DNA of 64,000 nt from Paludibacteraceae bacterium (GTDB taxonomy: Bacteria; Bacteroidota; Bacteroidia; Bacteroidales; Paludibacteraceae), in NCBI GenBank assembly GCA_017937025.1, contig JAGBEJ010000004.1, positions 1 through 64,000 of the forward strand, read 5' to 3'. Within the stretch, counting starts at the first letter, position 1, and each line of letters begins with the position of its first letter. The notes below the pieces were generated by a model, which worked only from the letters and a program-made list of their open reading frames with translations, did not search any database and had not been told where the DNA came from. The translations under genes and the position numbers were made by a program. Positions 35,285-43,613 of the stretch are shown here, one piece after another.

Positions 35285-35292
35285 CAAATGTA
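35285..35292 (-). promoter_or_regulatory. -7-like box immediately before the YraN gene
   Basis: The minus strand reads TACATTTG, matching TAnnTTTG, only 5 nt from the start codon. It may be a leaderless promoter or a chance match. Confidence 0.3.
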
Positions 35293-35388
35293 ATAAATAA
35301 TCAGCGACAAGAAGAAAACACGTTTCCATTAACGCCATATTAAAGTCTTAAAATCCAGCATCAACCCATAGCGATTATAAATTTATCG

Positions 35389-35396
35389 TAACTTTG
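35389..35396 (+). promoter_or_regulatory. -7 box of the S9 peptidase gene
   Basis: TAACTTTG matches TAnnTTTG, 59 nt before the ATG. Confidence 0.5.
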
Positions 35397-35455
35397 ATAT
35401 TTTAACAAGCGAGAAAAGAAACGATGCAAGAGGATAAGCATCGAAAATCAATAAA

Positions 35456-37579
35456 ATGAACAACAAACTAACAACACTATTAACAGCAATAACAACGATA
35501 GCAACAATGGCAGCAAAGGCAGAAGAAAAGAGAGCGTTCGAGATAAGCGACTTGTACAGAATCGAGAGTGTGGCGGACTTCGCCATATCGCCCGACGGAG
35601 AGAAGATAGCAATGGCTGTGGCAAAGAAGAACTTGGAGAAGGGCGATAGCAAAACCACAATCTACATAACCGACCGCGACGGAGGGAAGAAAGAGACCGT
35701 CATGACTCTGGACTGGTGCAGCGGACTGGCATGGAGCCGCGACGGCAAGGAACTGTACTTCGGCACGAGCGACAAGAAAGCCAAGAACAAAGAGAAGAAA
35801 GGCGACTACTCAAGCCACGAACAGATGTTCAGAGCGAGCGCAAAGAAGGGTGCGAAGATGAAGGCCGTGACGAACTTCTCGATGGGCGCGAACGGTGCCG
35901 TGCTGTCGAACGACGAGAGATACGTGCTGTTCTCGAGCAAGATTTACCCCGAAGCCGGTGCCGACAACGAACTGAACTACAAGTACCACAAGAAAGCGGC
36001 CGACGGACCGGTGCAGGCGCACGTTGCTGACTCGCTGCTCTACCGCCACTGGACTTCGTGGAACGACGGCAAGAGAGAGCACATTATCCTTTTTGACACA
36101 AAGAAAGGCACATACACAGACCTGACGCCAGGCGACTACGACTCCCCTGTCTTCATGCTGGGCGGCGGCAACGGATTCGACATCTCGCCCGACGGCAAGG
36201 AGGTCTGCTTCTCATCCAACAGGAGCAAGCACCCCGAGGCAAACACAAATTCCGACGTATTCATCACCGACATAAACGGCAAAAAGCTCGTAAACATCAC
36301 CGCAAGCAACGAAGGCTGGGACGGCGACGCGCAATATTCGCCCGACGGGAAATACATTGCCTACAAGCAGCAACTCACACCGGGATACGAATCCGACATG
36401 ATAAACCTGGTTGTTTATAACAGAGAAAACGGCGAAAAGAAGGTGCTGACCGAGGCTCTGGACAACTGGGTGGACGGATACAAATGGGCAGCGGACTCGA
36501 AGTCGATATACTTCAGCGCCGAAGCCCCAGGACACAGACGGCTCTACAACGTGACTCTGGACGGCAAGATGACACAGCTGACCGACGAGGTGACCGTAGG
36601 CGCGTTCGACGTGGACAAGAACGGCGGCATCGTATTCGCAGCGACGACAGTGGGCAAGCCGTCGGCGCTGTACTCGCTGGCGAAAGGCGACAAAGAGCCG
36701 AGACAGATAACACACTTCAACGACAAGCTCGAAAACGAGGTTGACATAAGAAGCGCCGAGATAATGTGGGTGAAAGGTGCGGAAGGAGCGGACATAGAAG
36801 TGTTCATCGTGAAGCCGCACGGATTCGACCCAAAGAAGAAATATCCGCTTGTGCTGAACGTGCACGGCGGCCCGCAGCAGCAATGGACCAACTCGTTCCG
36901 CGGCGACTGGCAGGTCTATCCCGGACGAGGCTACATCGTGGCGTTCTGCAACCCTCACGGCTCGACGGGCTACGGACAGGACTTCACAAGAGCCATTTCC
37001 GGCGACTGGGGCGGCAAGCCGTTCGACGACCTGATGGCGGTATGCGACACGCTCGAGAAGCTGCCGTTCGTCGATAAGGACAGGATGGGCGCCATGGGCT
37101 GGTCGTTCGGCGGCTATATGATGAACTGGTTTCAGGCCAAGACCAAGAGATTCAAGTGCCTGGCGTCGATGATGGGCGTTTACAACCTGAAGTCGATGTG
37201 GGGCGCGACCGAGGAACTGTGGTTCCCGAACTTCGACCTCGAGGGACGGCCTTGGGACTCGGAACAGTACGTCAAGTTCTCGCCGTCGGAATACATCAAG
37301 GACTTCAGCACACCGACGCTGACAATCACCGGCGAAAAGGACTTCCGCGTGCCTTACACACAGTCGCTGGAATACTTCTCGGCACTGCAGAGCCTCGACA
37401 TAGAGTCGCAACTGATAGTATTCACCAACGACGGACACTGGCCTAACGACGTGAAGTCGATGCCGTTGTACTATGCCGCGCACCTCGCGTGGTTCCACAA
37501 ACACCTTGGCGGCGGCGACAGCCCATACAACGTGCGCGACCTGTCGCTCAACAGAGTGTTCGGCAAGGATAAAAAGTAA
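35456..37579 (+). CDS. Periplasmic S9 family prolyl oligopeptidase (DPP5/acylaminoacyl-peptidase-like)
   Basis: 707 residues. A short signal peptide (to about residue 22) is followed by a seven-bladed propeller containing repeated DISPDGKEV / YSPDGKYI WD40-like strands. The C-terminal alpha/beta hydrolase has nucleophile Ser in GWSFGGYM, acid in TGEKDFRVP and His in NDGHWP, and the oxyanion-region NVHGGPQQQW. It releases dipeptides or acylated residues from peptides. It is followed 18 nt later by a PAP2 gene in the same orientation. Confidence 0.95.
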   Translation: MNNKLTTLLTAITTIATMAAKAEEKRAFEISDLYRIESVADFAISPDGEKIAMAVAKKNLEKGDSKTTIYITDRDGGKKETVMTLDWCSGLAWSRDGKELYFGTSDKKAKNKEKKGDYSSHEQMFRASAKKGAKMKAVTNFSMGANGAVLSNDERYVLFSSKIYPEAGADNELNYKYHKKAADGPVQAHVADSLLYRHWTSWNDGKREHIILFDTKKGTYTDLTPGDYDSPVFMLGGGNGFDISPDGKEVCFSSNRSKHPEANTNSDVFITDINGKKLVNITASNEGWDGDAQYSPDGKYIAYKQQLTPGYESDMINLVVYNRENGEKKVLTEALDNWVDGYKWAADSKSIYFSAEAPGHRRLYNVTLDGKMTQLTDEVTVGAFDVDKNGGIVFAATTVGKPSALYSLAKGDKEPRQITHFNDKLENEVDIRSAEIMWVKGAEGADIEVFIVKPHGFDPKKKYPLVLNVHGGPQQQWTNSFRGDWQVYPGRGYIVAFCNPHGSTGYGQDFTRAISGDWGGKPFDDLMAVCDTLEKLPFVDKDRMGAMGWSFGGYMMNWFQAKTKRFKCLASMMGVYNLKSMWGATEELWFPNFDLEGRPWDSEQYVKFSPSEYIKDFSTPTLTITGEKDFRVPYTQSLEYFSALQSLDIESQLIVFTNDGHWPNDVKSMPLYYAAHLAWFHKHLGGGDSPYNVRDLSLNRVFGKDKK

Positions 37580-37597
37580 AAACAAAAAGACACACAC

Positions 37598-38311
37598 ATG
37601 AAAACCTTCTTCAGAATCTTTTTCACAAGTTTCATCGTGCTGTTAGTCGTAATGGCGGTGGCAATGGCGACGCACACCAAAGCCGAGCTGCACCTGCTGC
37701 TCAACTCCTTCCACACCGAAGGGCTCGACACGTTCTTCCGCTACTACACCACGCTCGCGGAATTCCCGCTGTACATCATAGCCGGACTGGCATTGCTGTT
37801 CTGGCGTGCCGGAGTGGCGTACGTCTTCGCGGCATCGGAGGCCACGAGCGCCATCGTCGTGTTCATCATCAAGCGCATCTGCCAGATACCGCGCCCCGTG
37901 ACATACTTCGAGCAGCTCGGACAGATAGACCTGCTGCCGCTGGTCGATGGCGTGAGAATGAACCGAAGCCTGTCGTTCCCGTCGGGACACACAAGCACGT
38001 TCTTCACATTTTTCACCATAGGCGCTCTGCTGCTGTCATACTATTACTCAAAGCACGAATGCACATGGAGAAGGCAATGCCTGCGCTATTTTGTCATGGC
38101 CACACTGCTCGCCTTGCCGATATTAGGCAGCTACTCAAGAATCTACCTCTCGCAGCACTTCCTGCAGGATTGCTTCGCCGGCAGCATAATCGGAGTAGCC
38201 GTGCCGCTGCTTTACGTTCACCTTGTCGTGAGCAAGGGATGGAACGAAAGAGAATGGTTCAACAGGTCGCTGTTCGGCAAGAACGCATACTTCTTGAGAA
38301 AACAGAAATAG
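37598..38311 (+). CDS. PAP2-family membrane phosphatase
   Basis: 237 residues with about five to six TM helices. The three PAP2 motifs are visible: KRICQIPRP, FPSGHTST with catalytic His, and SRIYLSQHFLQD. Such enzymes dephosphorylate lipid phosphates such as undecaprenyl diphosphate or phosphatidic acid, or modify lipid A. The neighbouring convergent phosphoethanolamine transferase makes an envelope-lipid role attractive, but the substrate is not shown by sequence. A terminator follows. Confidence 0.93.
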   Translation: MKTFFRIFFTSFIVLLVVMAVAMATHTKAELHLLLNSFHTEGLDTFFRYYTTLAEFPLYIIAGLALLFWRAGVAYVFAASEATSAIVVFIIKRICQIPRPVTYFEQLGQIDLLPLVDGVRMNRSLSFPSGHTSTFFTFFTIGALLLSYYYSKHECTWRRQCLRYFVMATLLALPILGSYSRIYLSQHFLQDCFAGSIIGVAVPLLYVHLVVSKGWNEREWFNRSLFGKNAYFLRKQK

Positions 38312-38320
38312 CATAAAGAA

Positions 38321-38350
38321 AAAAAGAGAACCTTCGCGGGTTCTCTTTTT
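38321..38350 (+). terminator. Terminator between PAP2 and the phosphoethanolamine transferase
   Basis: AAAAAGAGAACC/GGTTCTCTTTTT is a perfect 12-bp stem with a 6-nt loop. Symmetric A/T ends suggest it serves both convergent genes. Confidence 0.9.
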
Positions 38351-38372
38351 GTTTGCGGTTATATGCTCTGGC

Positions 38373-39917
38373 TTACGGTTTCTGGAACAAGTCGTGCTCT
38401 GCATCGTAAACCGGGCTCTGCACCGACAGCAGGTTAAGCACTGTGTGGAACACATAATGCTGGTCGATGGTCTGGTTAATCTTCTTAGGCGTGCGGAAAC
38501 CCGGAGTTGTCCACACAAGGAACGGAATCTCGTACTGCACCGCAGGAGCTATCTTCATAGGCACGCCGTGCATGAACAGGTCGTTCTCGCCGAGCGACTC
38601 GCCGTGGTCGGACACGAACAGCATAGCGCAGTTCCAGCCTTGCACCGTGCGCAGCGTGTCTATCAGTCCGTTCAGGAGATGGTCAACATAGAGGACCGAG
38701 TTGTCGTATGCGTTCACAAGCTCAGGAATAGAGTCCTTGGCGTTCTCCACGTTCACGCACACCGGCTTGAATACCTCGAATTCCTTAGGATACTTGGAGC
38801 TGTAGCATGGTCCGTGGTTGGTGGATGTGTGCAGAACGATGAGCACCTTGTTCTTGCCGCTGGACTCGATGCGCTGGCGCAGTCCTGTGAAGAGGATTTC
38901 GTCATACTTTCTGTTCACGCCTGGATAACGAGCCACGAGGCTGTCCTCGGTCAGATACTCGGAGATGTGGACAGGCGGCTCGCCCCAGTTGGACGTTCTC
39001 CAAGAGACATCCACACCGGCTCGGTTGAGGTAGTTAGGGAGTATCTCATAGAGGTCGCCAGTCGCCTTGTACTCGAGTATGCACTTGGTGCCGGCAGTCG
39101 TGTAAGTGTCGCCCGACACGGCTGGATAAACGAGCAGTCCCTCCTGCTGCGAGAGCTTCGGGTTGGTGTTCCTGCCGTAGCCGTAGAGCGAGAAGTTGGC
39201 TTTGCGCGCCGACTCGCCTATGACAAGCACCACGGCGGTCTTCTCCTGGTCGGCGATGGTGGCGTCAGGCAGTTTGATTTCCTCCTTCTGCTTCTGGTGG
39301 TTGGCATTGTAGAAACGCACTGTGTTCACGATGTACGACCACGGCATCAGCCTTCCGCCCAGCTCGGTGTCGTATTTTCCTATCCAAAGCACCTGGTTGG
39401 CATTAACCACGATGAGTATCGCCACAATGAGTATCGACGAGCCGACAGACGCTCCGAATCTCTTCCACGAACCGTAGTTCACTTTCTGCGTCAGGACATA
39501 GACCGCAGGAATAACGCCAAACACAACAATGAACAGCGCCAGCTGCCACGTCATGAAGCCAGAAGCCTCGGAGTAGCGAGTGTTGAATACGTTGCCTATC
39601 ATGGTCTCGTCCATGAAGTTGTTGTACTTGTATATGAAGAAGACGCACGTCGCGCTCAGCAAGTGGCAAAGGGCAATGAGCACCCTGCCGACATACCGCA
39701 TAAGGAACATGACGAGATAGCACGCCATGAAGTTCGCCACTATCATGACCAGCACGAAGCAGACTGTCAGCAACAGCTTGCCCGGAAGCTCCGACTGCGA
39801 GCTCTGCCACACGAACGTGAAAAACGGAATGTTGTAAAGAACCAAGTTGACCACGCTCATCACTGCGGCGAAGGTCAACAGGTTCATCGGTTTCTTCAGA
39901 AAATTCAGAATTGCCAT
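38373..39917 (-). CDS. Phosphoethanolamine transferase (lipid A / EptA-EptC type)
   Basis: 514 residues. Five N-terminal TM helices are followed by a periplasmic alkaline-phosphatase/sulfatase-fold domain. The nucleophile region is VIGESARKANFSLYGYGRNT, and metal-binding residues lie in VLHTSTNHGPCY and FVSDHGESLGEN. It transfers phosphoethanolamine from phosphatidylethanolamine to lipid A or another glycan, lowering negative surface charge. The motif reads GES where EptA/MCR enzymes read GET; EptC-like enzymes also have Ser there. It is monocistronic. Confidence 0.92.
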   Translation of the reverse strand: MAILNFLKKPMNLLTFAAVMSVVNLVLYNIPFFTFVWQSSQSELPGKLLLTVCFVLVMIVANFMACYLVMFLMRYVGRVLIALCHLLSATCVFFIYKYNNFMDETMIGNVFNTRYSEASGFMTWQLALFIVVFGVIPAVYVLTQKVNYGSWKRFGASVGSSILIVAILIVVNANQVLWIGKYDTELGGRLMPWSYIVNTVRFYNANHQKQKEEIKLPDATIADQEKTAVVLVIGESARKANFSLYGYGRNTNPKLSQQEGLLVYPAVSGDTYTTAGTKCILEYKATGDLYEILPNYLNRAGVDVSWRTSNWGEPPVHISEYLTEDSLVARYPGVNRKYDEILFTGLRQRIESSGKNKVLIVLHTSTNHGPCYSSKYPKEFEVFKPVCVNVENAKDSIPELVNAYDNSVLYVDHLLNGLIDTLRTVQGWNCAMLFVSDHGESLGENDLFMHGVPMKIAPAVQYEIPFLVWTTPGFRTPKKINQTIDQHYVFHTVLNLLSVQSPVYDAEHDLFQKP

Positions 39918-39942
39918 AAATCAAAATGCTTAAAAAACAGCG

Positions 39943-39950
39943 CAAAGGTA
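39943..39950 (-). promoter_or_regulatory. -7 box of the phosphoethanolamine transferase gene
   Basis: The minus strand reads TACCTTTG, matching TAnnTTTG, 25 nt before the ATG. Confidence 0.55.
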
Positions 39951-40037
39951 CAATAAAATAAGACAAAAAAGAGCGGAACCCTTTTACCGCACAACGACAA
40001 AACAATATGACAAATGCTACATTTCATATAATATTTT

Positions 40038-40045
40038 TATATTTG
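40038..40045 (+). promoter_or_regulatory. -7 box of the small secreted/lipoprotein cluster
   Basis: TATATTTG matches TAnnTTTG, 62 nt before the 44-residue ORF. Confidence 0.55.
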
Positions 40046-40107
40046 TTCTCTATCAAACCACTCAGGCAAAACGCTTAAGATAGAAGAGAAAAGACGGGAG
40101 TAAAAGC

Positions 40108-40242
40108 ATGAAAAACCTATTATTGGCATTAGTTGCCGTATTGATGGCGCACAGCGCAACTGCGCAAGAGAAATATCCCACTGCTGATCCTCGCGACATA
40201 GATCCTTATTATCCAAATAACATTAATAATCCCAACATCTGA
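40108..40242 (+). CDS. 44-residue secreted micropeptide
   Basis: A complete small ORF: signal peptide MKNLLLALVAVLMAHSATAQ, then a mature peptide of 24 residues rich in Pro, Asp, Asn and Tyr (EKYPTADPRDIDPYYPNN). A purine-rich stretch (GGGAGTAAAA) precedes the ATG. It ends 2 nt before the next lipoprotein start, so the two are almost certainly co-transcribed. Function is unknown. The tidy signal peptide and tight spacing argue that it is real rather than a chance ORF. Confidence 0.7.
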   Translation: MKNLLLALVAVLMAHSATAQEKYPTADPRDIDPYYPNNINNPNI

Positions 40243-40244
40243 TT

Positions 40245-40727
40245 ATGAGATATATTATAGCACTAATTATTGGGGGACTTTTGATTTCTTGCGAATACAA
40301 AAACAATGAGTCGCATCACTATTACATACGCTTTAAAAACGAATCAAATCGTTCAATATACATAGCAGAATCAGAATATTATCCAGACACTTTCTGCTTA
40401 TTAGAGAACAGGGCTAAGTATGTATCAAAATACCCTTTTCCTTATAAAGTTTTACCAGGAGCAATAAACGATGACGCTTTCTTCACGACAGCTCCATGGG
40501 AATTTAGTTTTGGTAGTGAAAACTGCCTCCCTTCTGACACTTTGATAATCTATGTTTATGATGGGGACTTAATTGAAAAAGGAGATTTTGACTCAGAGCA
40601 CAAGTACATGTTAGCAAGATACGACTTGAGTTTCGCTGATTTACAACATGTGAATTGGCTTTTGACATATCCTCCGTCTGAAAATATGCGAGATATAAAG
40701 ATGTGGCCATATTACAATTCAAAGTGA
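40245..40727 (+). CDS. Small lipoprotein of unknown function (paralogue 1)
   Basis: 160 residues. A lipoprotein signal ends in lipobox LISC at about residue 16. The mature part is beta-rich, beginning YYIRFKNESNRSIYIAES, and ends with LARYDLSFADLQHVNWLLTYPP. The DNA is AT-rich relative to neighbours. The order of features (short strand, N-S-xx-I-xx-I, DT-hydrophobic strand, MLARYDLS tail) recurs in the next gene, suggesting paralogues. No function is recognised. Confidence 0.75.
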   Translation: MRYIIALIIGGLLISCEYKNNESHHYYIRFKNESNRSIYIAESEYYPDTFCLLENRAKYVSKYPFPYKVLPGAINDDAFFTTAPWEFSFGSENCLPSDTLIIYVYDGDLIEKGDFDSEHKYMLARYDLSFADLQHVNWLLTYPPSENMRDIKMWPYYNSK

Positions 40728-40800
40728 ATTCTAACATAACATATAGATATATGTATGCTATATGTATAGATTCTCCAACTCACATTAATTGTTTGTCAAT

Positions 40801-41265
40801 ATGGAAAGAATAAAAATAGTCCTCACTATCATAATATTTTGTTCATTAACATCTTGTTATGAGATATTAGGACCTCAAATGCAGGTCGTATTATATAGGC
40901 TCACAAACAACTCCGCCGATTACATAGGATTCTCTTTTTATGCCCATGCAAAAGGAGATATAGACAATCAGAATTTCACGTGTATTAAAGTCAAAAAAGA
41001 AACAATAATGCCATTCGATTCCATCGGTGGCAGTTTGGATTTTTATGGCGAAGAGTCTAACTCTTGGGTTGACTATTTCAACACAGAGAAAATAGATACT
41101 TTTTATGTCATTATATCTGCAACGCCAATAGAAGCAAAAGAAGGACAGAAGTATGATGCTTTGCCAGAAGGGTCAAATATCTTAGCAATATACAAATACA
41201 CCAAGGAGAATTTTCTTGATTATAATCCGAAAACAGACGCCGCTGCTTTTGTATATCCGCAATAA
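40801..41265 (+). CDS. Small lipoprotein of unknown function (paralogue 2)
   Basis: 154 residues from the ATG at 40801, which places the lipobox LTSC correctly behind a hydrophobic stretch. The mature protein contains YRLTNNSADYIGFSFY, IDTFYVIISATP and ILAIYKYTKENFLDYN, matching the general layout of the preceding lipoprotein. It is AT-rich. It is probably in the same transcript, which ends at the hairpin at 41272. Confidence 0.75.
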   Translation: MERIKIVLTIIIFCSLTSCYEILGPQMQVVLYRLTNNSADYIGFSFYAHAKGDIDNQNFTCIKVKKETIMPFDSIGGSLDFYGEESNSWVDYFNTEKIDTFYVIISATPIEAKEGQKYDALPEGSNILAIYKYTKENFLDYNPKTDAAAFVYPQ

Positions 41266-41271
41266 GATAAC

Positions 41272-41301
41272 AAAACGCTTGAGAAAACTCTCAAGCGTTT
41301 T
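41272..41301 (+). terminator. Terminator; copy of the one next to tRNA-Gly(CCC)
   Basis: AAAACGCTTGAG/CTCAAGCGTTTT with a 6-nt loop and T-tract. It is nearly identical to the hairpin at 43376-43406, and the similarity continues into a tRNA-like fragment. Confidence 0.85.
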
Positions 41302-41326
41302 TCGTTTCCGAGCGAGCAGAGTCGAA
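41302..41326 (-). repeat. Decayed duplicate of the tRNA-Gly(CCC) 3' end
   Basis: TTTCCGAGCGAG is followed, after a 4-nt deletion relative to the tRNA copy, by GAGTCGAA. These match the 3' acceptor and T-arm of the tRNA at 43415-43485. Together with the adjacent hairpin it makes a direct repeat of about 55 nt with 43375-43435. Confidence 0.7.
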
Positions 41327-41395
41327 AAGAACACGAAATATTATTTAGGGAAAAGGAGATTTATTTGCAAAAAGACGTTTCTTTGCAAAAGCAAA

Positions 41396-42532
41396 ATGTC
41401 CGTTTTCATCACATCATATTATGTATTGGCAATAGTCCTGCTCCTGCTGGCTGTGGTATTCTTCTTCATTCCGCTGCCAAAGGACGAGGGAATACGCAAT
41501 TACAAGATCTCGCTGAGGCTGTTCTCGCTTTCGTATGTGGCGCTTTCGGTTTATTGTCTGATAAAGCTCCACTACAAGCCACAGCTGCTGAGCATCCCTT
41601 TTCTGGTCGCAGCGCCGTCGCAGGCGATTCTTCTCACACTGTCGCACATAAACCTCATAAATCCGCAGCGCATCACAAGGCCGAGAGTCCTGAGGAACCT
41701 GCTGCCCTTAATCATCTTCATCGCACTGGAAGTGGTGCAGGACATCTTCTCCGAGCACGTATTGATGCACGACTACCGCTCGCTGCTGCCTTGGGGCAAT
41801 GACTATTCGCTCGGCGAACTGACCGACGTGCTTCTGCGCGAGCTGTGGTTTGCGACTTACCTGTGCGCAGTTGTGTATTACGGCTTCGCATATTTCCGCG
41901 AGGAAAAACGATACAAGACGCTGGCTGGCGACTTCTCGTCGGAAAACGACATCGTCAACTTCCCCATCGCTCGCGCAAGTTTCATCTGCGCCCTGTGCGT
42001 TGGCGCCACCACGCTGTTCATCACACTGTCGCTGAACGAATATGTGTGCACGGCGCTGAATTACATGATAATGGCGTTCTACATAGCGATGGCGTTTCTG
42101 TATTTGCAATATCCGAAAATATTCCTCAAAATTTCCACATTCATCTTCGACAAGCCAGCACAGGAAGAAGACACAGCTGACCAAGCAGACAAACCCACAT
42201 GGGTGGCAATACGCGATGCCATAGTGCAAGAAGGGCTGTACAAACAGAAGGGAATTACCGTGGAAAATATCGCATACCGTTTCAAAAAGAGCAGGACATA
42301 CGTCTCGAACTTGGTGAACACCAACGAGAACGGAAACTTCAACACCTTCATAAACAAACTGCGCATAGCCGAGGCTGAACGCCTTATCAAGAGCCGCCCC
42401 GAGCTCACGCTTTCCGAAGTCGCCAACGCCGTGGGCTACAGCGAGCAGAGCAACTTCACGAAACAGTTCCGCCTCGTGACGGGGAAAACACCTTCGCAGT
42501 TCCGCAAGGATTCTTTCGCAGGCAAACCTTAG
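41396..42532 (+). CDS. Membrane-spanning AraC-family regulator
   Basis: 378 residues from the ATG at 41396. About seven N-terminal hydrophobic segments (for example VLAIVLLLLAVVFFFIPL) form a sensor-like membrane part. A C-terminal AraC/XylS DNA-binding domain ends with LTLSEVANAVGYSEQSNFTKQFRLVTGKTPSQFRK in the two-helix arrangement. An earlier in-frame start would run back through the upstream terminator and is rejected. The input signal is unknown. It lies between the two copies of the tRNA-Gly 3' end, with a lipoprotein gene downstream as a possible target. Confidence 0.88.
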   Translation: MSVFITSYYVLAIVLLLLAVVFFFIPLPKDEGIRNYKISLRLFSLSYVALSVYCLIKLHYKPQLLSIPFLVAAPSQAILLTLSHINLINPQRITRPRVLRNLLPLIIFIALEVVQDIFSEHVLMHDYRSLLPWGNDYSLGELTDVLLRELWFATYLCAVVYYGFAYFREEKRYKTLAGDFSSENDIVNFPIARASFICALCVGATTLFITLSLNEYVCTALNYMIMAFYIAMAFLYLQYPKIFLKISTFIFDKPAQEEDTADQADKPTWVAIRDAIVQEGLYKQKGITVENIAYRFKKSRTYVSNLVNTNENGNFNTFINKLRIAEAERLIKSRPELTLSEVANAVGYSEQSNFTKQFRLVTGKTPSQFRKDSFAGKP

Positions 42533-42697
42533 TTTTCCCAGGAATCAGCACAAAAAGTTTTTATCAATTTAGCTTTTGTACGAATTGATAAAGCCTAATC
42601 CATGCAAAATAGGAATCTTTGCTATGGAAATCTTGTGCGCGCGACATTTGCCGCACAGATTTTCATAACTGAGTAATAACCCTAAAAATCAAAACGT

Positions 42698-43315
42698 ATG
42701 AAAAAAATCAGTCTTCTTTTAAGTTTTTTATTTGCATTGACAGTGTTCACATCATGCGACAAGGATGATGACAAAGACGAAAATGGCGGTGGAGGAATCA
42801 ATGGAGGCAAGGGCGGTTCCGGCAAAGTGGTATCAAGCAAAGAAACTGCTGCTGAAATCGCACGAGAATTGTGGTACATCTTAAACACAATTGACTCTTA
42901 CACTTCTACTGGCACATATTCAGGCTCTGTTTTAGAACCATCTCTCGACGAAGGTCCAAACGCTTCTGGTTCTGTCACTATCAACGGAAGCAAGACAAGC
43001 AGTGTTATTTCTTACACTACTCAGACAAACACAAGATTCACGTTGACCTTTAAAAACTTCACTTACAACAAATACACATTCAGCGGAACAATAGAATATA
43101 GGCAGGACTATTATAACAGTTCCAGCTACAAGCGCATAAGAACAGCCGTTGGAAGCAACATCACTATCAGCGGCAATGGCGTTTCCGATGTTGTTTCCCT
43201 TGATTTGCAACACTACCACAACAGCAAAACTACCAAAAGCAGCGCATTCCCATTGGCTGGCTCTATTGTAAGTTCAAACGGAAAATCCTATGACTGCTAC
43301 GATGGCTACGAATAA
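42698..43315 (+). CDS. Lipoprotein of unknown function
   Basis: 205 residues. The signal ends in lipobox FTSC (residues 17-20), followed by the acidic DKDDDKDE and a Gly-rich linker (GGGGINGGKGGSGK). The Asp/Gly region is typical of surface-exposed Bacteroidota lipoproteins carrying an export signal. The rest is Ser/Thr/Tyr-rich and beta-like (YTSTGTYSGSV, FTLTFKNFTYNKYTFSGTI). Function is unknown. It is separated from the AraC gene by 165 nt with no clear -7 box and shares the terminator at 43376. Confidence 0.75.
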   Translation: MKKISLLLSFLFALTVFTSCDKDDDKDENGGGGINGGKGGSGKVVSSKETAAEIARELWYILNTIDSYTSTGTYSGSVLEPSLDEGPNASGSVTINGSKTSSVISYTTQTNTRFTLTFKNFTYNKYTFSGTIEYRQDYYNSSSYKRIRTAVGSNITISGNGVSDVVSLDLQHYHNSKTTKSSAFPLAGSIVSSNGKSYDCYDGYE

Positions 43316-43375
43316 AGCGAACGTATTCCAACCATTGAGTTGAATGACGCTTTCTATACAAAACAACAAAAACAA

Positions 43376-43406
43376 AAAAACGCTTGAGAAACCCTCAAGC
43401 GTTTTT
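43376..43406. terminator. Bidirectional terminator of tRNA-Gly(CCC) and the lipoprotein gene
   Basis: AAAAACGCTTGAG/CTCAAGCGTTTTT is a 13-bp stem with A- and T-tracts on both sides. Confidence 0.85.
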
Positions 43407-43414
43407 CATTTCCG

Positions 43415-43485
43415 AGCGAGTGAGCGGAGTCGAACCGCCCTCACAACCTTGGGAAGGTCGTGCACTACCGATGTGCTACACTCGC
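43415..43485 (-). tRNA. tRNA-Gly (anticodon CCC)
   Basis: The 71-nt cloverleaf on the minus strand has acceptor GCGAGTG/CACTCGC, D-stem GCAC/GTGC, anticodon stem CGACC/GGTTG with loop TTCCCAA (anticodon CCC), and T-arm GGCGG-TTCGACT-CCGCT. CCA is not encoded. It reads GGG codons. A perfect -7 box lies 24 nt upstream and a terminator directly downstream. Confidence 0.95.
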
Positions 43486-43509
43486 CTGCAAGGTCTGTCT
43501 TTTCGCTGG

Positions 43510-43517
43510 CAAAGATA
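43510..43517 (-). promoter_or_regulatory. -7 box of tRNA-Gly(CCC)
   Basis: The minus strand reads TATCTTTG, the same box seen before tRNA-Gly(GCC) at 48276. Confidence 0.6.
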
Positions 43518-43576
43518 AAGAAAAAGTTGATTTCACGTAACCTCGCGGCAGAATAGTTATATTGACAGAAAACTCC

Positions 43577-43584
43577 TACATTTG
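43577..43584 (+). promoter_or_regulatory. -7 box of the lipoprotein-K+ channel-LolD-CPBP run
   Basis: TACATTTG matches TAnnTTTG, 29 nt before the ATG at 43614. Confidence 0.5.
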
Positions 43585-43613
43585 CAGATAGTGCGAACAA
43601 AAAAACGAGTAAA

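Noticed and set aside
41216-41395. A 60-residue N-terminal extension of the AraC regulator
   Set aside because: It would translate the upstream lipoprotein end, the terminator hairpin and the tRNA fragment; the ATG at 41396 begins the first TM helix cleanly.
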